Notes under the pieces: model-generated | What the model was told of the DNA's origin: nothing | Database searches by the model: none | What the model saw: only the letters and a program-made list of their open reading frames with translations | Translations under genes and position numbers: made by a program | Assembly: GCF_000522985.1 (NCBI RefSeq) | Contig: NZ_CP007128.1 | Span: 4,696,220 to 4,760,219, forward strand | Source of the DNA: Gemmatirosa kalamazoonensis | Lineage (GTDB): Bacteria; Gemmatimonadota; Gemmatimonadetes; Gemmatimonadales; Gemmatimonadaceae | DNA: 64,000 bases | Reading direction: 5' to 3' | In this document: positions 8,014 to 17,833 of the stretch, piece after piece | Layout: each line of letters begins with the position of its first letter | How positions within the stretch are numbered: position 1 is the first letter of the stretch

Positions 8014-9630
8014 ATGCCGAAGATCTGTCCGGTCTGCAACACCGCCTATCCCGACGCGAACGCGTTCTGCCCGGTGGACGGGAGCACGCTGCGCGCGGCC
8101 GAGCTGGATGGAGATCTCATCGGCTCCGTGGTCGCCGACCGGTACCTCGTGACCGACCTGCTCGGCGAGGGCGGCATGGGCAAGGTATACCTCGCGCGGC
8201 ACGTGCGCCTCCCGCAGCAGGCGGCGATCAAGGTGCTGCGCAAGGAGCTGGTGCGCGATCCGTCCGCCGTGTCGCGGTTCAATCGCGAGGCGACGAGCGC
8301 GAGCCGCATCGAGGACGACCACGTCGCGCGCGTGTACGACTTCGGCGAGACGAGCGACGGGCTGGTGTACCTCGCGATGGAGTACGTGCCGGGGCGCACG
8401 CTCCGCGCGCTCATCCACGAGGAGGGACCGCTGCGCGCGCGCCGTGTCTCGTCGCTCGTGAAGCAGATCGCCGACGGCCTCGACGCCGCGCACCGCCTCG
8501 GCATCGTGCACCGCGACCTGAAGCCGGACAACGTGCTCGTCGTCACCGGCGCGAAGGGGCGCGACCGCGTGAAGGTCGTCGACTTCGGCATCGCGAAGGC
8601 GTTCGGCACGCAGGACGCCGGGCTCACGAAGACGGGCTTCGTCGTCGGCACGCCGGAGTTCATGAGCCCCGAGCAGCTGCTCGGCGAGTCCGTGGATCCG
8701 CGCAGCGACGTGTACGCGCTCGCGCTGCTCGCCTACCAGTGTCTCACGGGTTCGCTGCCGTTCGAGAGCAGCACGCCCGAGCAGATGCTGACGTCGCGCC
8801 TCACGAACCCGCCGCGTCCCCTGCTCGACGTGCGCCCGGACGTCACGTGGCCGCCCGCGGTGCAGGCGGTGTTCGACGACGCGCTCGCGCGCGACGTGAG
8901 CCGGCGCCCGGAGAGCGCCGGCGAGTTCGCCGAGCGGCTCGAGGGCGCGCTCGCCGAAGCGTGGACGCAGCCGGGCGCGCGCCCGACCGCCTCCGCCCCC
9001 GCCGCGCGCCCGGCGACGCCCCGGGCGCCCGCCGCGCCGACGCCGCCGCCCGCTCCGACGCGCAGCAAGCTTCCGATGGTGCTCGGAGCGATCGCCGTGG
9101 CGGCGGTCGCGGTGTTCGCGTACCTCGCGACGAGACACGGCGCGCAGGACGAGGCGGTGACGCACGCGCCGCCGGCCACGGCGGTCGACTCGACGAAACC
9201 GGCGGCACCGCGCCCCGAGTCGACCGCGGCGGTCGCGCCGCCGGCCGCGCGCGACACGGCCCGGGCGCGCACGCCGCGCGACACGCCGCGCGAGTCGGCG
9301 CCGACCGGCGACCGGCGCGAGAGCTCGACCGCGGAGAGCGACCGTCAGTACGCCGCGCGCCTCGTGCTCGACTCGCTGACCAACGTGTTGCACCGGGGCA
9401 ACAGCGACGCCGCGACGGCGCGTGCGGTGGCGGCGGCGATCCGCGACCTGCTGCCGCGTCTCGCGCGCGACGCGCGGGCGGCGGCGCACATCCGGCTCGT
9501 GGAGGCGAGCGCGCTCGCCGGCGACCTGGCGGGTGCCTGCGCCGCGCTGCGCGCCGCGCGCGCCGCCGCGGGCACGGCCGCCGAGCGCGCCGAGGTGCGC
9601 AAGTACGACGAGCAGCTCGGCTGCGGCTGA
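8014..9630 (+). CDS. Zinc-ribbon Ser/Thr protein kinase with extracytoplasmic helical domain
   Basis: The N-terminal CPVC...FCPVDG motif (residues 5-22) is a zinc ribbon of a type seen ahead of bacterial kinases. The kinase domain follows: GEGGMGKVYLARH, AAIKVL, HRDLKPDNV, DFGIAKAFG and SPEQLL. A single membrane helix lies near residues 352-372 (MVLGAIAVAAVAVFAYLA). After a Pro/Thr/Arg-rich linker, the last 100 residues (YAARLVLDSLTNVLHRG...) form a predicted helical domain shared with the kinase at 11975-13537. It starts 71 bp after the GMC start on the opposite strand. It is the first gene of a kinase/Sel1/kinase cassette. Confidence 0.9.
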   Translation: MPKICPVCNTAYPDANAFCPVDGSTLRAAELDGDLIGSVVADRYLVTDLLGEGGMGKVYLARHVRLPQQAAIKVLRKELVRDPSAVSRFNREATSASRIEDDHVARVYDFGETSDGLVYLAMEYVPGRTLRALIHEEGPLRARRVSSLVKQIADGLDAAHRLGIVHRDLKPDNVLVVTGAKGRDRVKVVDFGIAKAFGTQDAGLTKTGFVVGTPEFMSPEQLLGESVDPRSDVYALALLAYQCLTGSLPFESSTPEQMLTSRLTNPPRPLLDVRPDVTWPPAVQAVFDDALARDVSRRPESAGEFAERLEGALAEAWTQPGARPTASAPAARPATPRAPAAPTPPPAPTRSKLPMVLGAIAVAAVAVFAYLATRHGAQDEAVTHAPPATAVDSTKPAAPRPESTAAVAPPAARDTARARTPRDTPRESAPTGDRRESSTAESDRQYAARLVLDSLTNVLHRGNSDAATARAVAAAIRDLLPRLARDARAAAHIRLVEASALAGDLAGACAALRAARAAAGTAAERAEVRKYDEQLGCG

Positions 9631-9777
9631 TCGCGCCGCGCGCGGCGCCGCGTACGGCAGCGCGGGGGACGATTCGGGGCGACGACATCAGTATTGCCGA
9701 GCCCCGGCATGCGCCCTAACGTGGACCCGCCGCCGCCCCCCTGCGCGGGCCGCACCTGCACCGCCTCATCCCGTCGT

Positions 9778-11949
9778 ATGTCGCACCTCCGTCTTCGCCG
9801 CGGCCTCGCGCTCGCGGCACTGCTGGTCACCGGCGCGCTCGGCGCCGGCGCCGCATACGCGCAGAACCCCGTCACGCAGCCACCGCCCGCGCCGGCGCGG
9901 CCGATCGCCGTCAGCGATCTGGTCGAGTTCCTCGGACGCAAGGCGCCGTCGCTGTGGGTCATGACGCAGGTGCGCGCGAACTGCCTCGCCGCCGAGCTCA
10001 CCGCCGACGACGAGAAGAAGCTCCGCAACGCGGGCGCCGACGACGCCTACATCGGCCAGCTCAAGTCGTCGTGCGTCGCGGCGCCCGCCGCCGCGGCGAC
10101 GGTCGACTCGGCGGGCGGCATCGTCACGCCGCGCGTGCTGGAGATGCAGCGGAGCTGCGAGCGCGGCACGGTGGCGGCCTGCGACTCCGTCGCCGACCAG
10201 TACATCGAGGGGATCTTCGCGCCGAAGAGCCGCGCGAAGGCGGCGGAGTACCTGCTCGTCGCGTGTCGCGCCGGACGCGGACCGTCGTGCTGGCGCGCGG
10301 TCGACATCCTCGACGAGAGCCTCAACCCGGGCGACAACACGCAGGCCGCGGCGGTGCTCACGCTGCGCTGCGATCAGGGCGAGCTCGCGGCGTGCCGCCG
10401 GCTCGGCGGCTTCTACATGACCGGCCACGGCGTGCCGAAGGACGGCGAGCGCGCGGTCGCGCTGTACCGCCGCGCCTGCGACGCGGGCGAGGCGCCGGCG
10501 TGCGTCGATGCGGCGACGATGCTGCTCGGCGGCAAGGGTGTGCCGGTCGACAGCGCGCAGGGGCTCGCGTACACGGCGAAGGCGTGCGAGAGCGGCCCCG
10601 CCGCGCTCGCGACGGCGCACTGCGCGGCGGCCGGCGCGGCGTTCGCGAACGGCGTCGGCGTGTCGGCCGACGCGGCGCACGCGGTGATCCTCTACGAGCG
10701 CGGGTGCGACGCCGGCGACGCGCGGTCGTGCGGCGAGCTCGCGTCGCTCATCGCGGCCGGACGCGCGCCGGCGCGCAACATGACCCAGGCCGCCGCGCTC
10801 TACGACAAGGGCTGCACCGGCGGCCGCGCGGGCGACTGCGCCACGCTCGCCGCGCTGCTCGCCGAGGGGAAGGCGGTGCCGCAGAACGTCGCCCGCGCGG
10901 CGACGCTGTGGGAGGGCGCGTGCAAGAACGGCGTCGTCCCCGCGTGCTCGCTCGCCGCCAACGCGTACGCGACCGGCGGGGGCGTGTCGAAGGAGCTCGC
11001 GGGCGCCGTGCCGAAGGACCTCGCGCGCGCCGCGACGCTGTACCGCACGGCGTGCGACGCGCGCACCGCGTCGGCGTGCCTCGCGCTCGGCCGCATGGCG
11101 CTGCGCGGCGAGGGGATCGCGCGGGCGCCCGACGCGGCGTTCGGCTTTCTCGACCACGCGTGCACGGGCGGCGAGGCGACCGCCTGCGGCGAGCAGGGGC
11201 TGCTCGCCGCCACCGGCACCGGCACGGCGAAGGACCTCTCGCGCGCGGCCACGCTGTTCGGCCGCGCGTGCGAGGGCGGCGCGGTCGCGTACTGCGTGGA
11301 GCTGGGCCAGCTCCTCGCCGTCGACTCGACGTCGTGGGCGCGCGCGGCGACGCTCTACCAGCGGGCGTGCGACGGCAAGGTGCCGCGCGGCTGCAGCCAG
11401 CTCGGCGTGGCGCTCGCCACCGGACGCGGCATCGCGCCCGACGCCGTGCGCGCGGCGCGCCTGTTCGCCGGCGCCTGCGACGCGAGCGACGCGCTCGGCT
11501 GCGCGCAGCTCGCCCACGCGCTCGCCGACGGCTCCGGCGTGGCGACGGACCTCGGCAAGGCGGTGCTGACGTTCGACAAGGGCTGCTCGTTAGGCAACGG
11601 CGACGCGTGCAACGTGCTCGGCGACTACTACTGGCGCGGCAAGCCGGTGCCGAAGGACCGTGCGAAGGCGATCACGCTGTTCGATCAGGGGTGCAAGTCG
11701 AACGACGCCGGCGCGTGCTACAGCTACGGCCAGCGTCTCGTGAAGGGCGACAACGTCCCGAAGGACGAGACGAAGGGCGCCGAGATCCTCGGCCGCGGCT
11801 GCGACGGCGGGGACGCGCGGGCGTGCGCGCTGCTCGCCGAGCAGGTGAGCGACGGCAAGGGCGTGCCGGCGAACGCGGCGAGGGCACAGCAGCTCGTGCA
11901 GCGCGCCTGCTCGCTCGGCTGGGACGACAAGAAGTGCCGCAAGCAGTGA
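9778..11949 (+). CDS. Secreted Sel1-like repeat protein
   Basis: The 723-aa protein has a signal peptide (RRGLALAALLVTGALGAGAAY, cut near AQNP). From about residue 125 it consists of Sel1-type alpha-alpha repeats of about 36-40 residues. Each carries two spaced Cys and motifs such as GHGVPKDGERAVALYRRACD and GKGVPVDSAQGL, so they resemble the disulfide-locked cysteine-rich repeats of Helicobacter Hcp proteins. Such repeats usually bind proteins or cell-wall ligands. The ATG at 9778 is preferred over one at 9694 because it starts the signal peptide. It lies between two paralogous kinases, which suggests it is a periplasmic partner of their outer domains; that role is inference. Confidence 0.85.
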   Translation: MSHLRLRRGLALAALLVTGALGAGAAYAQNPVTQPPPAPARPIAVSDLVEFLGRKAPSLWVMTQVRANCLAAELTADDEKKLRNAGADDAYIGQLKSSCVAAPAAAATVDSAGGIVTPRVLEMQRSCERGTVAACDSVADQYIEGIFAPKSRAKAAEYLLVACRAGRGPSCWRAVDILDESLNPGDNTQAAAVLTLRCDQGELAACRRLGGFYMTGHGVPKDGERAVALYRRACDAGEAPACVDAATMLLGGKGVPVDSAQGLAYTAKACESGPAALATAHCAAAGAAFANGVGVSADAAHAVILYERGCDAGDARSCGELASLIAAGRAPARNMTQAAALYDKGCTGGRAGDCATLAALLAEGKAVPQNVARAATLWEGACKNGVVPACSLAANAYATGGGVSKELAGAVPKDLARAATLYRTACDARTASACLALGRMALRGEGIARAPDAAFGFLDHACTGGEATACGEQGLLAATGTGTAKDLSRAATLFGRACEGGAVAYCVELGQLLAVDSTSWARAATLYQRACDGKVPRGCSQLGVALATGRGIAPDAVRAARLFAGACDASDALGCAQLAHALADGSGVATDLGKAVLTFDKGCSLGNGDACNVLGDYYWRGKPVPKDRAKAITLFDQGCKSNDAGACYSYGQRLVKGDNVPKDETKGAEILGRGCDGGDARACALLAEQVSDGKGVPANAARAQQLVQRACSLGWDDKKCRKQ

Positions 11950-11974
11950 CCCGCTGACGCGTGAGCGGCGTGAC

Positions 11975-13537
11975 ATGCCGAAGGTCTGTCCGGTGTGCGG
12001 CATCACGTACCCGGAGACCGTGGCGTTCTGTCCGGCCGACGGCACCGCGCTGCACGCCGCCGACGTCGATGCGGGTCTGAGCGGCACCACCCTCGCCGAT
12101 CGGTACGTGGTGACCGATCTCCTCGGCGAGGGTGGGATGGGCACGGTCTATCTCGCGCAGCACGTGCGGCTGCCGCAGCGCGCGGCGATCAAGGTGCTGC
12201 GCCGCGAGCTCGTGTCCGACCCGTCGGCCCGCGCGCGGTTCAACCGCGAGGCCGCGAACGCGAGCCGCATCGATCACGACCGCGTCGCGCGCGTCTACGA
12301 TTTCGGCGAGACGGCCGACGGCCTGGTGTACCTCGCGATGGAGTACGTCGCGGGGCGCACGCTGCGCAGCATCATCGCCGACGGGCCGCTGCCGCCGACG
12401 CGCGCCGCGGCGATCGTGACGCAGATCGCGGACGGGCTCGACGCCGCGCACGCGCTGCGGATCATCCACCGCGATCTCAAGCCGGACAACGTGCTCGTCG
12501 TCGAGGGCGCGGACGGGCGCGACCGCGTGAAGGTCGTCGACTTCGGGATCGCGAAGGCCGTCGGCGCCGACGAGGGTGGGCTCACGCGCACCGGCTTCGT
12601 CGTCGGCACGCCGCAGTTCATGAGCCCCGAGCAGCTCCTCGGCGCGCCGGTCGACGTGCCGAGCGACGTGTACGCGCTCGCGCTCGTGGCGTTCCAGTGC
12701 CTGACCGGCGAGATGGCGTTCGACGCGACGACACCGGAGCGCACGCTCGCCACGCGCCTAACGTCGGCGCCGCGCCGCCTGTCGGAGGCGAAGAGCGACG
12801 TGTCGTGGCCGCCCGCGGTGGAGGCGGTGTTCGAGGCCGCGCTGTCGCGCGAGCCCGAGCGACGCCCCGCGTCGGCCGGCGCGTTCGCCCGCGCGCTCGC
12901 CGACGCGATCGGCGCGTGGCAGACGACGACGGCGGCCGCACCCGCGGCCGCCGCGCGGCCGACGCGACGGCGTGGTCGGCTCGTCGGCGCGGCGGTCGGC
13001 GCGCTCGTCCTCGTCGGCGCGGGCGCGCTGATCGTGAACGCACGCGGGCCCGCCGGCCGCCCGCCACGCGCGCAGCTCCCACCCGCGCCGATCGCGCCCA
13101 CCCGGCCGCCCGCCGCCGTGCGCCGCGACACGACCGCGCCGACGACGAGCGTGACGCATCGCCCGGCATCGCGCGACACCGCTGCACCCAGGCCGTCGGT
13201 GTCGCGCGACACGCCGGCCACGAAGCGACGCGCGCCGGTTCTCGATGAGCGCCAGGCCGCACACCGCGCGCTCGACTCGCTGTCGGCTGTGCTGCGCGAT
13301 CAGCGGCCGCGCGGGGTGGCGGCACGCGCGGTCGCGCGCGCGATCCTGCCGCTGCTGCCACGCCTCTACCCTCCCGCGCGACGCCGCGCGATGTTCCGCC
13401 TCATCGACGCGCACGTGCTCGCAGGCGACACGCGGGCCGCCTGCAACTGGCTTCGCCGGGTGCAGACGCTCGCTCAGTCGGCCGAGGAGCGCGCGGAGGT
13501 TCGCCGGTATCAGAGCCAGCTGACGTGCGGCGGGTGA
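11975..13537 (+). CDS. Zinc-ribbon Ser/Thr protein kinase, paralog of the 8014-9630 kinase
   Basis: It has the same architecture as the kinase at 8014: CPVCG...FCPADG zinc ribbon, kinase domain (GEGGMGTVYLAQH, AAIKVL, HRDLKPDNV, DFGIAKAVG, SPEQLL), a membrane helix near residues 335-355 (VGAAVGALVLVGAGALI), a Pro/Thr/Arg linker and a C-terminal helical domain (HRALDSLSAVLRD..., ending QSQLTCGG). The two kinases align almost end to end, so they look like a duplication bracketing the Sel1 gene. It starts 26 bp after the Sel1 stop, so co-transcription is likely. Confidence 0.9.
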   Translation: MPKVCPVCGITYPETVAFCPADGTALHAADVDAGLSGTTLADRYVVTDLLGEGGMGTVYLAQHVRLPQRAAIKVLRRELVSDPSARARFNREAANASRIDHDRVARVYDFGETADGLVYLAMEYVAGRTLRSIIADGPLPPTRAAAIVTQIADGLDAAHALRIIHRDLKPDNVLVVEGADGRDRVKVVDFGIAKAVGADEGGLTRTGFVVGTPQFMSPEQLLGAPVDVPSDVYALALVAFQCLTGEMAFDATTPERTLATRLTSAPRRLSEAKSDVSWPPAVEAVFEAALSREPERRPASAGAFARALADAIGAWQTTTAAAPAAAARPTRRRGRLVGAAVGALVLVGAGALIVNARGPAGRPPRAQLPPAPIAPTRPPAAVRRDTTAPTTSVTHRPASRDTAAPRPSVSRDTPATKRRAPVLDERQAAHRALDSLSAVLRDQRPRGVAARAVARAILPLLPRLYPPARRRAMFRLIDAHVLAGDTRAACNWLRRVQTLAQSAEERAEVRRYQSQLTCGG

Positions 13538-13602
13538 CGTGCCGCGCGCCGACGTGAGCCCGGCGCGTCGCACAGCGGGTCGCACATCAACCGGAGAGTT
13601 CG

Positions 13603-14037
13603 ATGCCGCAGAGCCTCGCCGCCCTGGCACTCACGCTCGCCGCACTCCGTCAGCCGGCCGCGCCCGCGGAGCGCGAGCTGTACCGGCTCGAGGACCGGTT
13701 CGCGCAGGCCGTGGTGAAGCGCGACGCGGCGGCGCTCAGGCGGCTGGTGGGGCCGCGATGGGTGTACTCCGACGAGAGCGGCGTGATGGAGCGCGACGCC
13801 GGCGTGAAGGCGTTCACGAGCGGCACCGACACGGTCACCTCGGCCGGCAACGACCGCATGCGGGCGATGGTCTACGGCAACACCGCCGTCGTCATCGGCG
13901 AGCTGTGGATGCGCGGGCGCGGGCCGCGGGGCGCCTTCACGCACCGCTACCGCTACACCGACACGTGGATGAAGCTCGACGGCCGCTGGCAGTGCGTCGC
14001 GTCGCAAGACTACCTCCTGCCGGAGCGTCGCCCGTGA
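13603..14037 (+). CDS. DUF4440 / NTF2-like protein
   Basis: The 144-aa protein has a short hydrophobic N-terminus (LAALALTLAALRQPAAPA) that may be a signal peptide. A DUF4440-type NTF2-like fold follows, with LYRLEDRFAQAVVKRDAAAL, a central GNTAVVIGELWMRG and the terminal YTDTWMKLDGRWQCVASQD. The family covers small cone-shaped domains that bind or convert small ligands; no specific reaction can be given. CGGAGAG just upstream of 13603 is a plausible ribosome site. The stop overlaps the GTG of the PQQ dehydrogenase by 4 bp, so the two are translationally coupled. Confidence 0.82.
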   Translation: MPQSLAALALTLAALRQPAAPAERELYRLEDRFAQAVVKRDAAALRRLVGPRWVYSDESGVMERDAGVKAFTSGTDTVTSAGNDRMRAMVYGNTAVVIGELWMRGRGPRGAFTHRYRYTDTWMKLDGRWQCVASQDYLLPERRP

Positions 14038-15875
14038 TCCGGGCCACTCGGCGCCTAACGGTGTTGGTCACGCTCGCGGCGTGCTCGCGCGGCGGCGGAG
14101 ACGCCGGCACGAGCGCGGCGGCGCGCGCGACGACGACGGGCCGCGCCACGACCGTCCCAGGGACACGCATCGCGAGCGAGCGGCCGGGGCCCGCCGGCGA
14201 GTGGAGCCTGCCGGCCGGGGACTACGCGAGCTCGCGCTACAGCGCGCTCGATCAGATCACCGCGGCGAACGTGAAGGGGCTGCACGCGGCGTGGGCGTTC
14301 TCCACCGGCGTGCTGCGCGGGCACGAGGGGAACCCGCTCGTCGTCGGCAACACGATGTACGTCATCACCCCGTACCCGAACGTCGCGTACGCGCTCGACC
14401 TGGCGCAGCCCGGCCAGCCGCTGAAGTGGAAGGTGCGCCCCGACAACGCGCAGGCGGCGGTCGGCGTGGCGTGCTGCGACGTCGTGAACCGCGGCGCGTC
14501 GTACGCCGACGGCAAGATCTTCTACAACCTGCTCGACGGCCACACCGTCGCGGTCGACGTCGCGACGGGCAAGCTGCTGTGGTCCACGCGCATGGCCGAC
14601 GTCGGACGCGGCGAGACGATGACCATGGCGCCGCTCGCGGTGAAGGGCAAAGTCCTCGTCGGCTCGAGCGGCGGCGAGATGGGCGTGCGCGGCTGGATCG
14701 CGGCGATCGACGCGGCGAGCGGCAAGGAGGTCTGGCGCGCGTACAACGTCGGCCCCGACGCCGACATGAAGGTCGGCGCGCGCTTCAAGCCGTTCTACGC
14801 GCGGGACCGCGGCCCGAACCAGGGGGTGTCGAGCTGGCCCGGCGAGTCGTGGAAGCAGGGCGGCGCCGCGGTCTGGGGCTGGCTGTCGTACGACCCGGAG
14901 CTCAACCTCGTCTACCACGGCACGTCGAACCCCGGACCGTGGAACGGACCGCAGCGCCCGGGCGACAACAAGTGGGCGACGTCGATCATCGCGCGCGACG
15001 CGGACACCGGCGAGATGGTGTGGGCGTTCCAGCCCACGCCGCACGACCTGTGGGACTACGACGCGGTGAACGAGAACATCCTCGTCGACCTGCCGGTAGG
15101 CGGCCGCACGCGCAAGGCGCTCGTCCACTTCGACCGCAACGGCTACGCGTACACGATCGACCGCACCACGGGCGAGGTGCTGCTCGCGAAGGCGTACGTG
15201 GAGATGAACTGGTCGACCGGCGTGGACCTCGCGAGCGGCCGCCCGGTGCTGAACCCCGACAAGGTCACGGGCGCCGGGAAGAAGGTGACCAACATCTGCC
15301 CGAGCCTCGAGGGCGGAAAGAACCAGCAGCCGGCGGCGTTCTCGCCGCGCACGGGGCTGTTCTACGTGCCGACGAACAACCTGTGCATGGACTTCGAGGC
15401 GCGCGAGGTGAGCTACATCGCGGGGACGCCGTACATCGGGGCGTCGGCGCCGGAGTACGCGGGGCCCGGCGGCCACCGCGGCGAGTTCATGGCGTGGGAC
15501 GCGACGACGGGCACGAAGAAGTGGGGCATCAAGGAGCCGTATCCGGTGTGGGGCGGCGCGCTCGTCACACAGGGCGACGTCGTGTTCTACGGCACGCTCG
15601 ACGGATGGCTCAAGGCCGCCGACGCGCGCGACGGCCGCGTGCTGTGGCAGTTCAAGGTCGGCTCGGGCGTCGTCGGCAACCCGATGACGTACCTCGGGCC
15701 CGACGGCAAGCAATACATCGCCGTCTACGCGGGCATCGGCGGCGACATGGGGCTGCTCATCGCGGGCGACGTCGCGGCCAACCTGCCCTACGACGTGCGC
15801 GAGCGCGGCACCACCCTGCCCGACCTGTCGCGGTGGACGTCGTGGGGCGGGATGCTGTTCGTGTTCTCGTTGTGA
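14034..15875 (+). CDS. PQQ-dependent alcohol dehydrogenase-type quinoprotein, lipoprotein
   Basis: This is a periplasmic quinoprotein of about 613 aa. The GTG start at 14034 overlaps the previous stop (GTGA). The N-terminus TVLVTLAACSRGGG gives a lipobox ending LAAC, so the enzyme is probably anchored to a membrane. The body is the eight-bladed PQQ propeller. A vicinal Cys pair (VACCDVVNRG) matches the disulfide ring next to PQQ in alcohol dehydrogenases. WDYDAVNENILVDL and repeated tryptophan-docking motifs (KLLWSTRM, WGIKEPYPVWGG) are also visible. There is no haem c domain; a separate cytochrome c at 17834 could accept electrons. Confidence 0.9.
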   Translation: MIRATRRLTVLVTLAACSRGGGDAGTSAAARATTTGRATTVPGTRIASERPGPAGEWSLPAGDYASSRYSALDQITAANVKGLHAAWAFSTGVLRGHEGNPLVVGNTMYVITPYPNVAYALDLAQPGQPLKWKVRPDNAQAAVGVACCDVVNRGASYADGKIFYNLLDGHTVAVDVATGKLLWSTRMADVGRGETMTMAPLAVKGKVLVGSSGGEMGVRGWIAAIDAASGKEVWRAYNVGPDADMKVGARFKPFYARDRGPNQGVSSWPGESWKQGGAAVWGWLSYDPELNLVYHGTSNPGPWNGPQRPGDNKWATSIIARDADTGEMVWAFQPTPHDLWDYDAVNENILVDLPVGGRTRKALVHFDRNGYAYTIDRTTGEVLLAKAYVEMNWSTGVDLASGRPVLNPDKVTGAGKKVTNICPSLEGGKNQQPAAFSPRTGLFYVPTNNLCMDFEAREVSYIAGTPYIGASAPEYAGPGGHRGEFMAWDATTGTKKWGIKEPYPVWGGALVTQGDVVFYGTLDGWLKAADARDGRVLWQFKVGSGVVGNPMTYLGPDGKQYIAVYAGIGGDMGLLIAGDVAANLPYDVRERGTTLPDLSRWTSWGGMLFVFSL

Positions 15876-15903
15876 GATGCATCATCTCCATCGCGTTGCC
15901 ATC

Positions 15904-17643
15904 ATGTCCAAGCATGTGAAGTATGCGTTCGTGCTGTCGGCGTGCCTCGCCGCTCCCGCCCGTGCCCAGGCTCCCCGCGCCGACCTCGTGCTGGTCCACG
16001 GCACCGTCGTCACCGTCGACTCCCAGCGGCCGAACGCGCAGGCGGTGGCGGTGCGCGGCGACCGGATCCTCGCGGTCGGCAGCGACGCGGAGATCCGGAA
16101 GCTCGCCGGGCCCGACACCCGCACGATCGACCTCAAGGGCCGGCTGCTCATGCCCGGCTTCATCGAGGGACACGGGCACTTCACGGGGCTCGGCAACGCG
16201 AAGCTGGTCCTCGACCTCACGAAGGCGCGCACGTGGGACGACATCGTCGTGCAGGTGGGCGAGGCGGTGAGGAAGGCGCGGCCGGGAGAGCTGATCCAGG
16301 GGCGCGGCTGGCACCAGGACAAGTGGGCGTCGCCGCCGGTGCCTAACGTGGAAGGCGTGCCGTTGCACGCGTCGCTCGACCGCGTGAGCCCCGACAATCC
16401 GGTCGTGCTCGGCCACGCCAGCGGGCACGCGTCGTTCGTGAACGGCGCCATGCTGCGCCTGGCCGAGATCGGACGCGACACACCGAACCCCGACGGCGGC
16501 GAGATCGTGCGCGATGCGACCGGCGAGCCCACCGGGCTGCTGAAGGAGACCGCGCAGCGCCTCACCGCGCGCGGCACGGCGAAGCTGCCGCAGCCGACGG
16601 CCGAGCAGGAGGAGGCACGATTCCGGCAGGTCGTCGCGCTGGCCGGCGCCGACGCGCTGTCGAAGGGCGTCACGACGTTCCACGACGCCGGCTCGAGCTT
16701 CCGCACGATCGACGGGTTCAAGCGCCTCGCCGACGAGGGAAAGCTTCCGCTGCGGCTCTACGTCATGGTGCGCTTCGAGACCGACTCGGCGATGGACGCG
16801 AAGCTGGATTCGTACCGCATGATCGGCTACGGCGGCGGCATGCTCACGGTGCGTTCCGTGAAGCAGCAGCTCGACGGCGCGCTCGGCTCGCACGGCGCAT
16901 GGCTGCTCGCGCCGTACACCGACCTGCCGACGAGCAGCGGCCTCACGCTGAAGCCCGTGCCCGACTTCGAGCGCACGGCGCGGGTCGCGATCAGGCACGG
17001 CTTCCAGGTGAACACGCACGCCATCGGCGACCGCGCGAATCGCGAGGTGCTCGATGCCTACGAGCGCGTCTTCCGCGACAACCCCGACAAGCGCGACCTG
17101 CGCTGGCGCGACGAGCACGCGCAGCACATCGATCCGTCGGACGTGCCGCGGTTCAAGCAGCTCGGCGTCATCGCGAGCATGCAGGGCGTGCACACGATCT
17201 CCGACGGACCGTGGGTCGCCAAGCGGCTCGGCGAGGAGCGCGCGCGGCGCACGTCATATCTCTGGCGCTCGCTCATCGACGCCGGCGCGGTGGTGACGAA
17301 CGGCACCGACACGCCGGTCGAGGACGTCGACCCGATCGTGAGCTTCTACGGCTCGGTGTCGCGGAAGACGAAGGAGGGCACCGTGTTCCTGCCGGAGCAG
17401 CGCGTCACGCGCGCGGAGGCGCTCGCCGCGTACACGATCAACAACGCGTACGCCGCGTTCGAGGAGAGGGAGAAGGGCTCCATCACGCCGGGGAAGCTGG
17501 CGGACCTCGTGGTGCTGTCGAAGAACATCATGACCGTCGCCGAGGACGAGATCCCGACGGCGCGCGTGGACCTCACGATCCTTGGCGGCAAGGTGAAGTA
17601 CGAGCGCGGCGTCTCGAAGGAGCGCGTCGCGATGCGGCCGTGA
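15904..17643 (+). CDS. Secreted YtcJ-like amidohydrolase (amidohydrolase family 3)
   Basis: This metal-dependent hydrolase of about 579 aa has a signal peptide (YAFVLSACLAAPARAQ). The family markers are DLVLVHGTVVTVDSQRP, MPGFIEGHGHFTGLG (metal-binding HGH), NTHAIGDRANREVLDAYE, HAQHIDPSDVPRF and TDTPVEDVDP. The substrate is not evident; YtcJ relatives hydrolyse amide-like or cyclic bonds. An in-frame ATG at 15877 follows the previous stop by 1 bp, but 15904 gives the cleaner signal peptide. It is probably co-transcribed with the PQQ dehydrogenase. A hairpin repeat begins one base after its stop. Confidence 0.87.
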   Translation: MSKHVKYAFVLSACLAAPARAQAPRADLVLVHGTVVTVDSQRPNAQAVAVRGDRILAVGSDAEIRKLAGPDTRTIDLKGRLLMPGFIEGHGHFTGLGNAKLVLDLTKARTWDDIVVQVGEAVRKARPGELIQGRGWHQDKWASPPVPNVEGVPLHASLDRVSPDNPVVLGHASGHASFVNGAMLRLAEIGRDTPNPDGGEIVRDATGEPTGLLKETAQRLTARGTAKLPQPTAEQEEARFRQVVALAGADALSKGVTTFHDAGSSFRTIDGFKRLADEGKLPLRLYVMVRFETDSAMDAKLDSYRMIGYGGGMLTVRSVKQQLDGALGSHGAWLLAPYTDLPTSSGLTLKPVPDFERTARVAIRHGFQVNTHAIGDRANREVLDAYERVFRDNPDKRDLRWRDEHAQHIDPSDVPRFKQLGVIASMQGVHTISDGPWVAKRLGEERARRTSYLWRSLIDAGAVVTNGTDTPVEDVDPIVSFYGSVSRKTKEGTVFLPEQRVTRAEALAAYTINNAYAAFEEREKGSITPGKLADLVVLSKNIMTVAEDEIPTARVDLTILGGKVKYERGVSKERVAMRP

Positions 17644-17767
17644 CTCCACGTACGTCTTTTGGAAGGACTGAAGGAGGACTGAAGAAGGACCGACAACTCT
17701 GTTGGTGTTGTCCTTCTTCAGTCCCTCTTCAGTCCTCCTTCAGTCCAACGAACACTCGTACGTGGAG
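17644..17767. repeat. Hairpin repeat (element 2), GGACTGAAG family
   Basis: The outer ends CTCCACGTACG (17644-17654) and CGTACGTGGAG (17757-17767) are perfect inverted copies. Inside, the left arm has direct GGACTGAAG(A/G)A units and the right arm has the complement CTTCAGTCC units. A loop of about 20 nt lies near 17691-17710. The two arms carry different unit numbers. It separates the amidohydrolase from the cytochrome c gene, both on the plus strand. It is the first of four copies of this family in the window. Confidence 0.93.
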
Positions 17768-17833
17768 CCAAGACGGGAGCACCACCGGTGAGTGGCGCGG
17801 GTCGTGCACGACCGCTCGAGCCAGGAGACCTCC

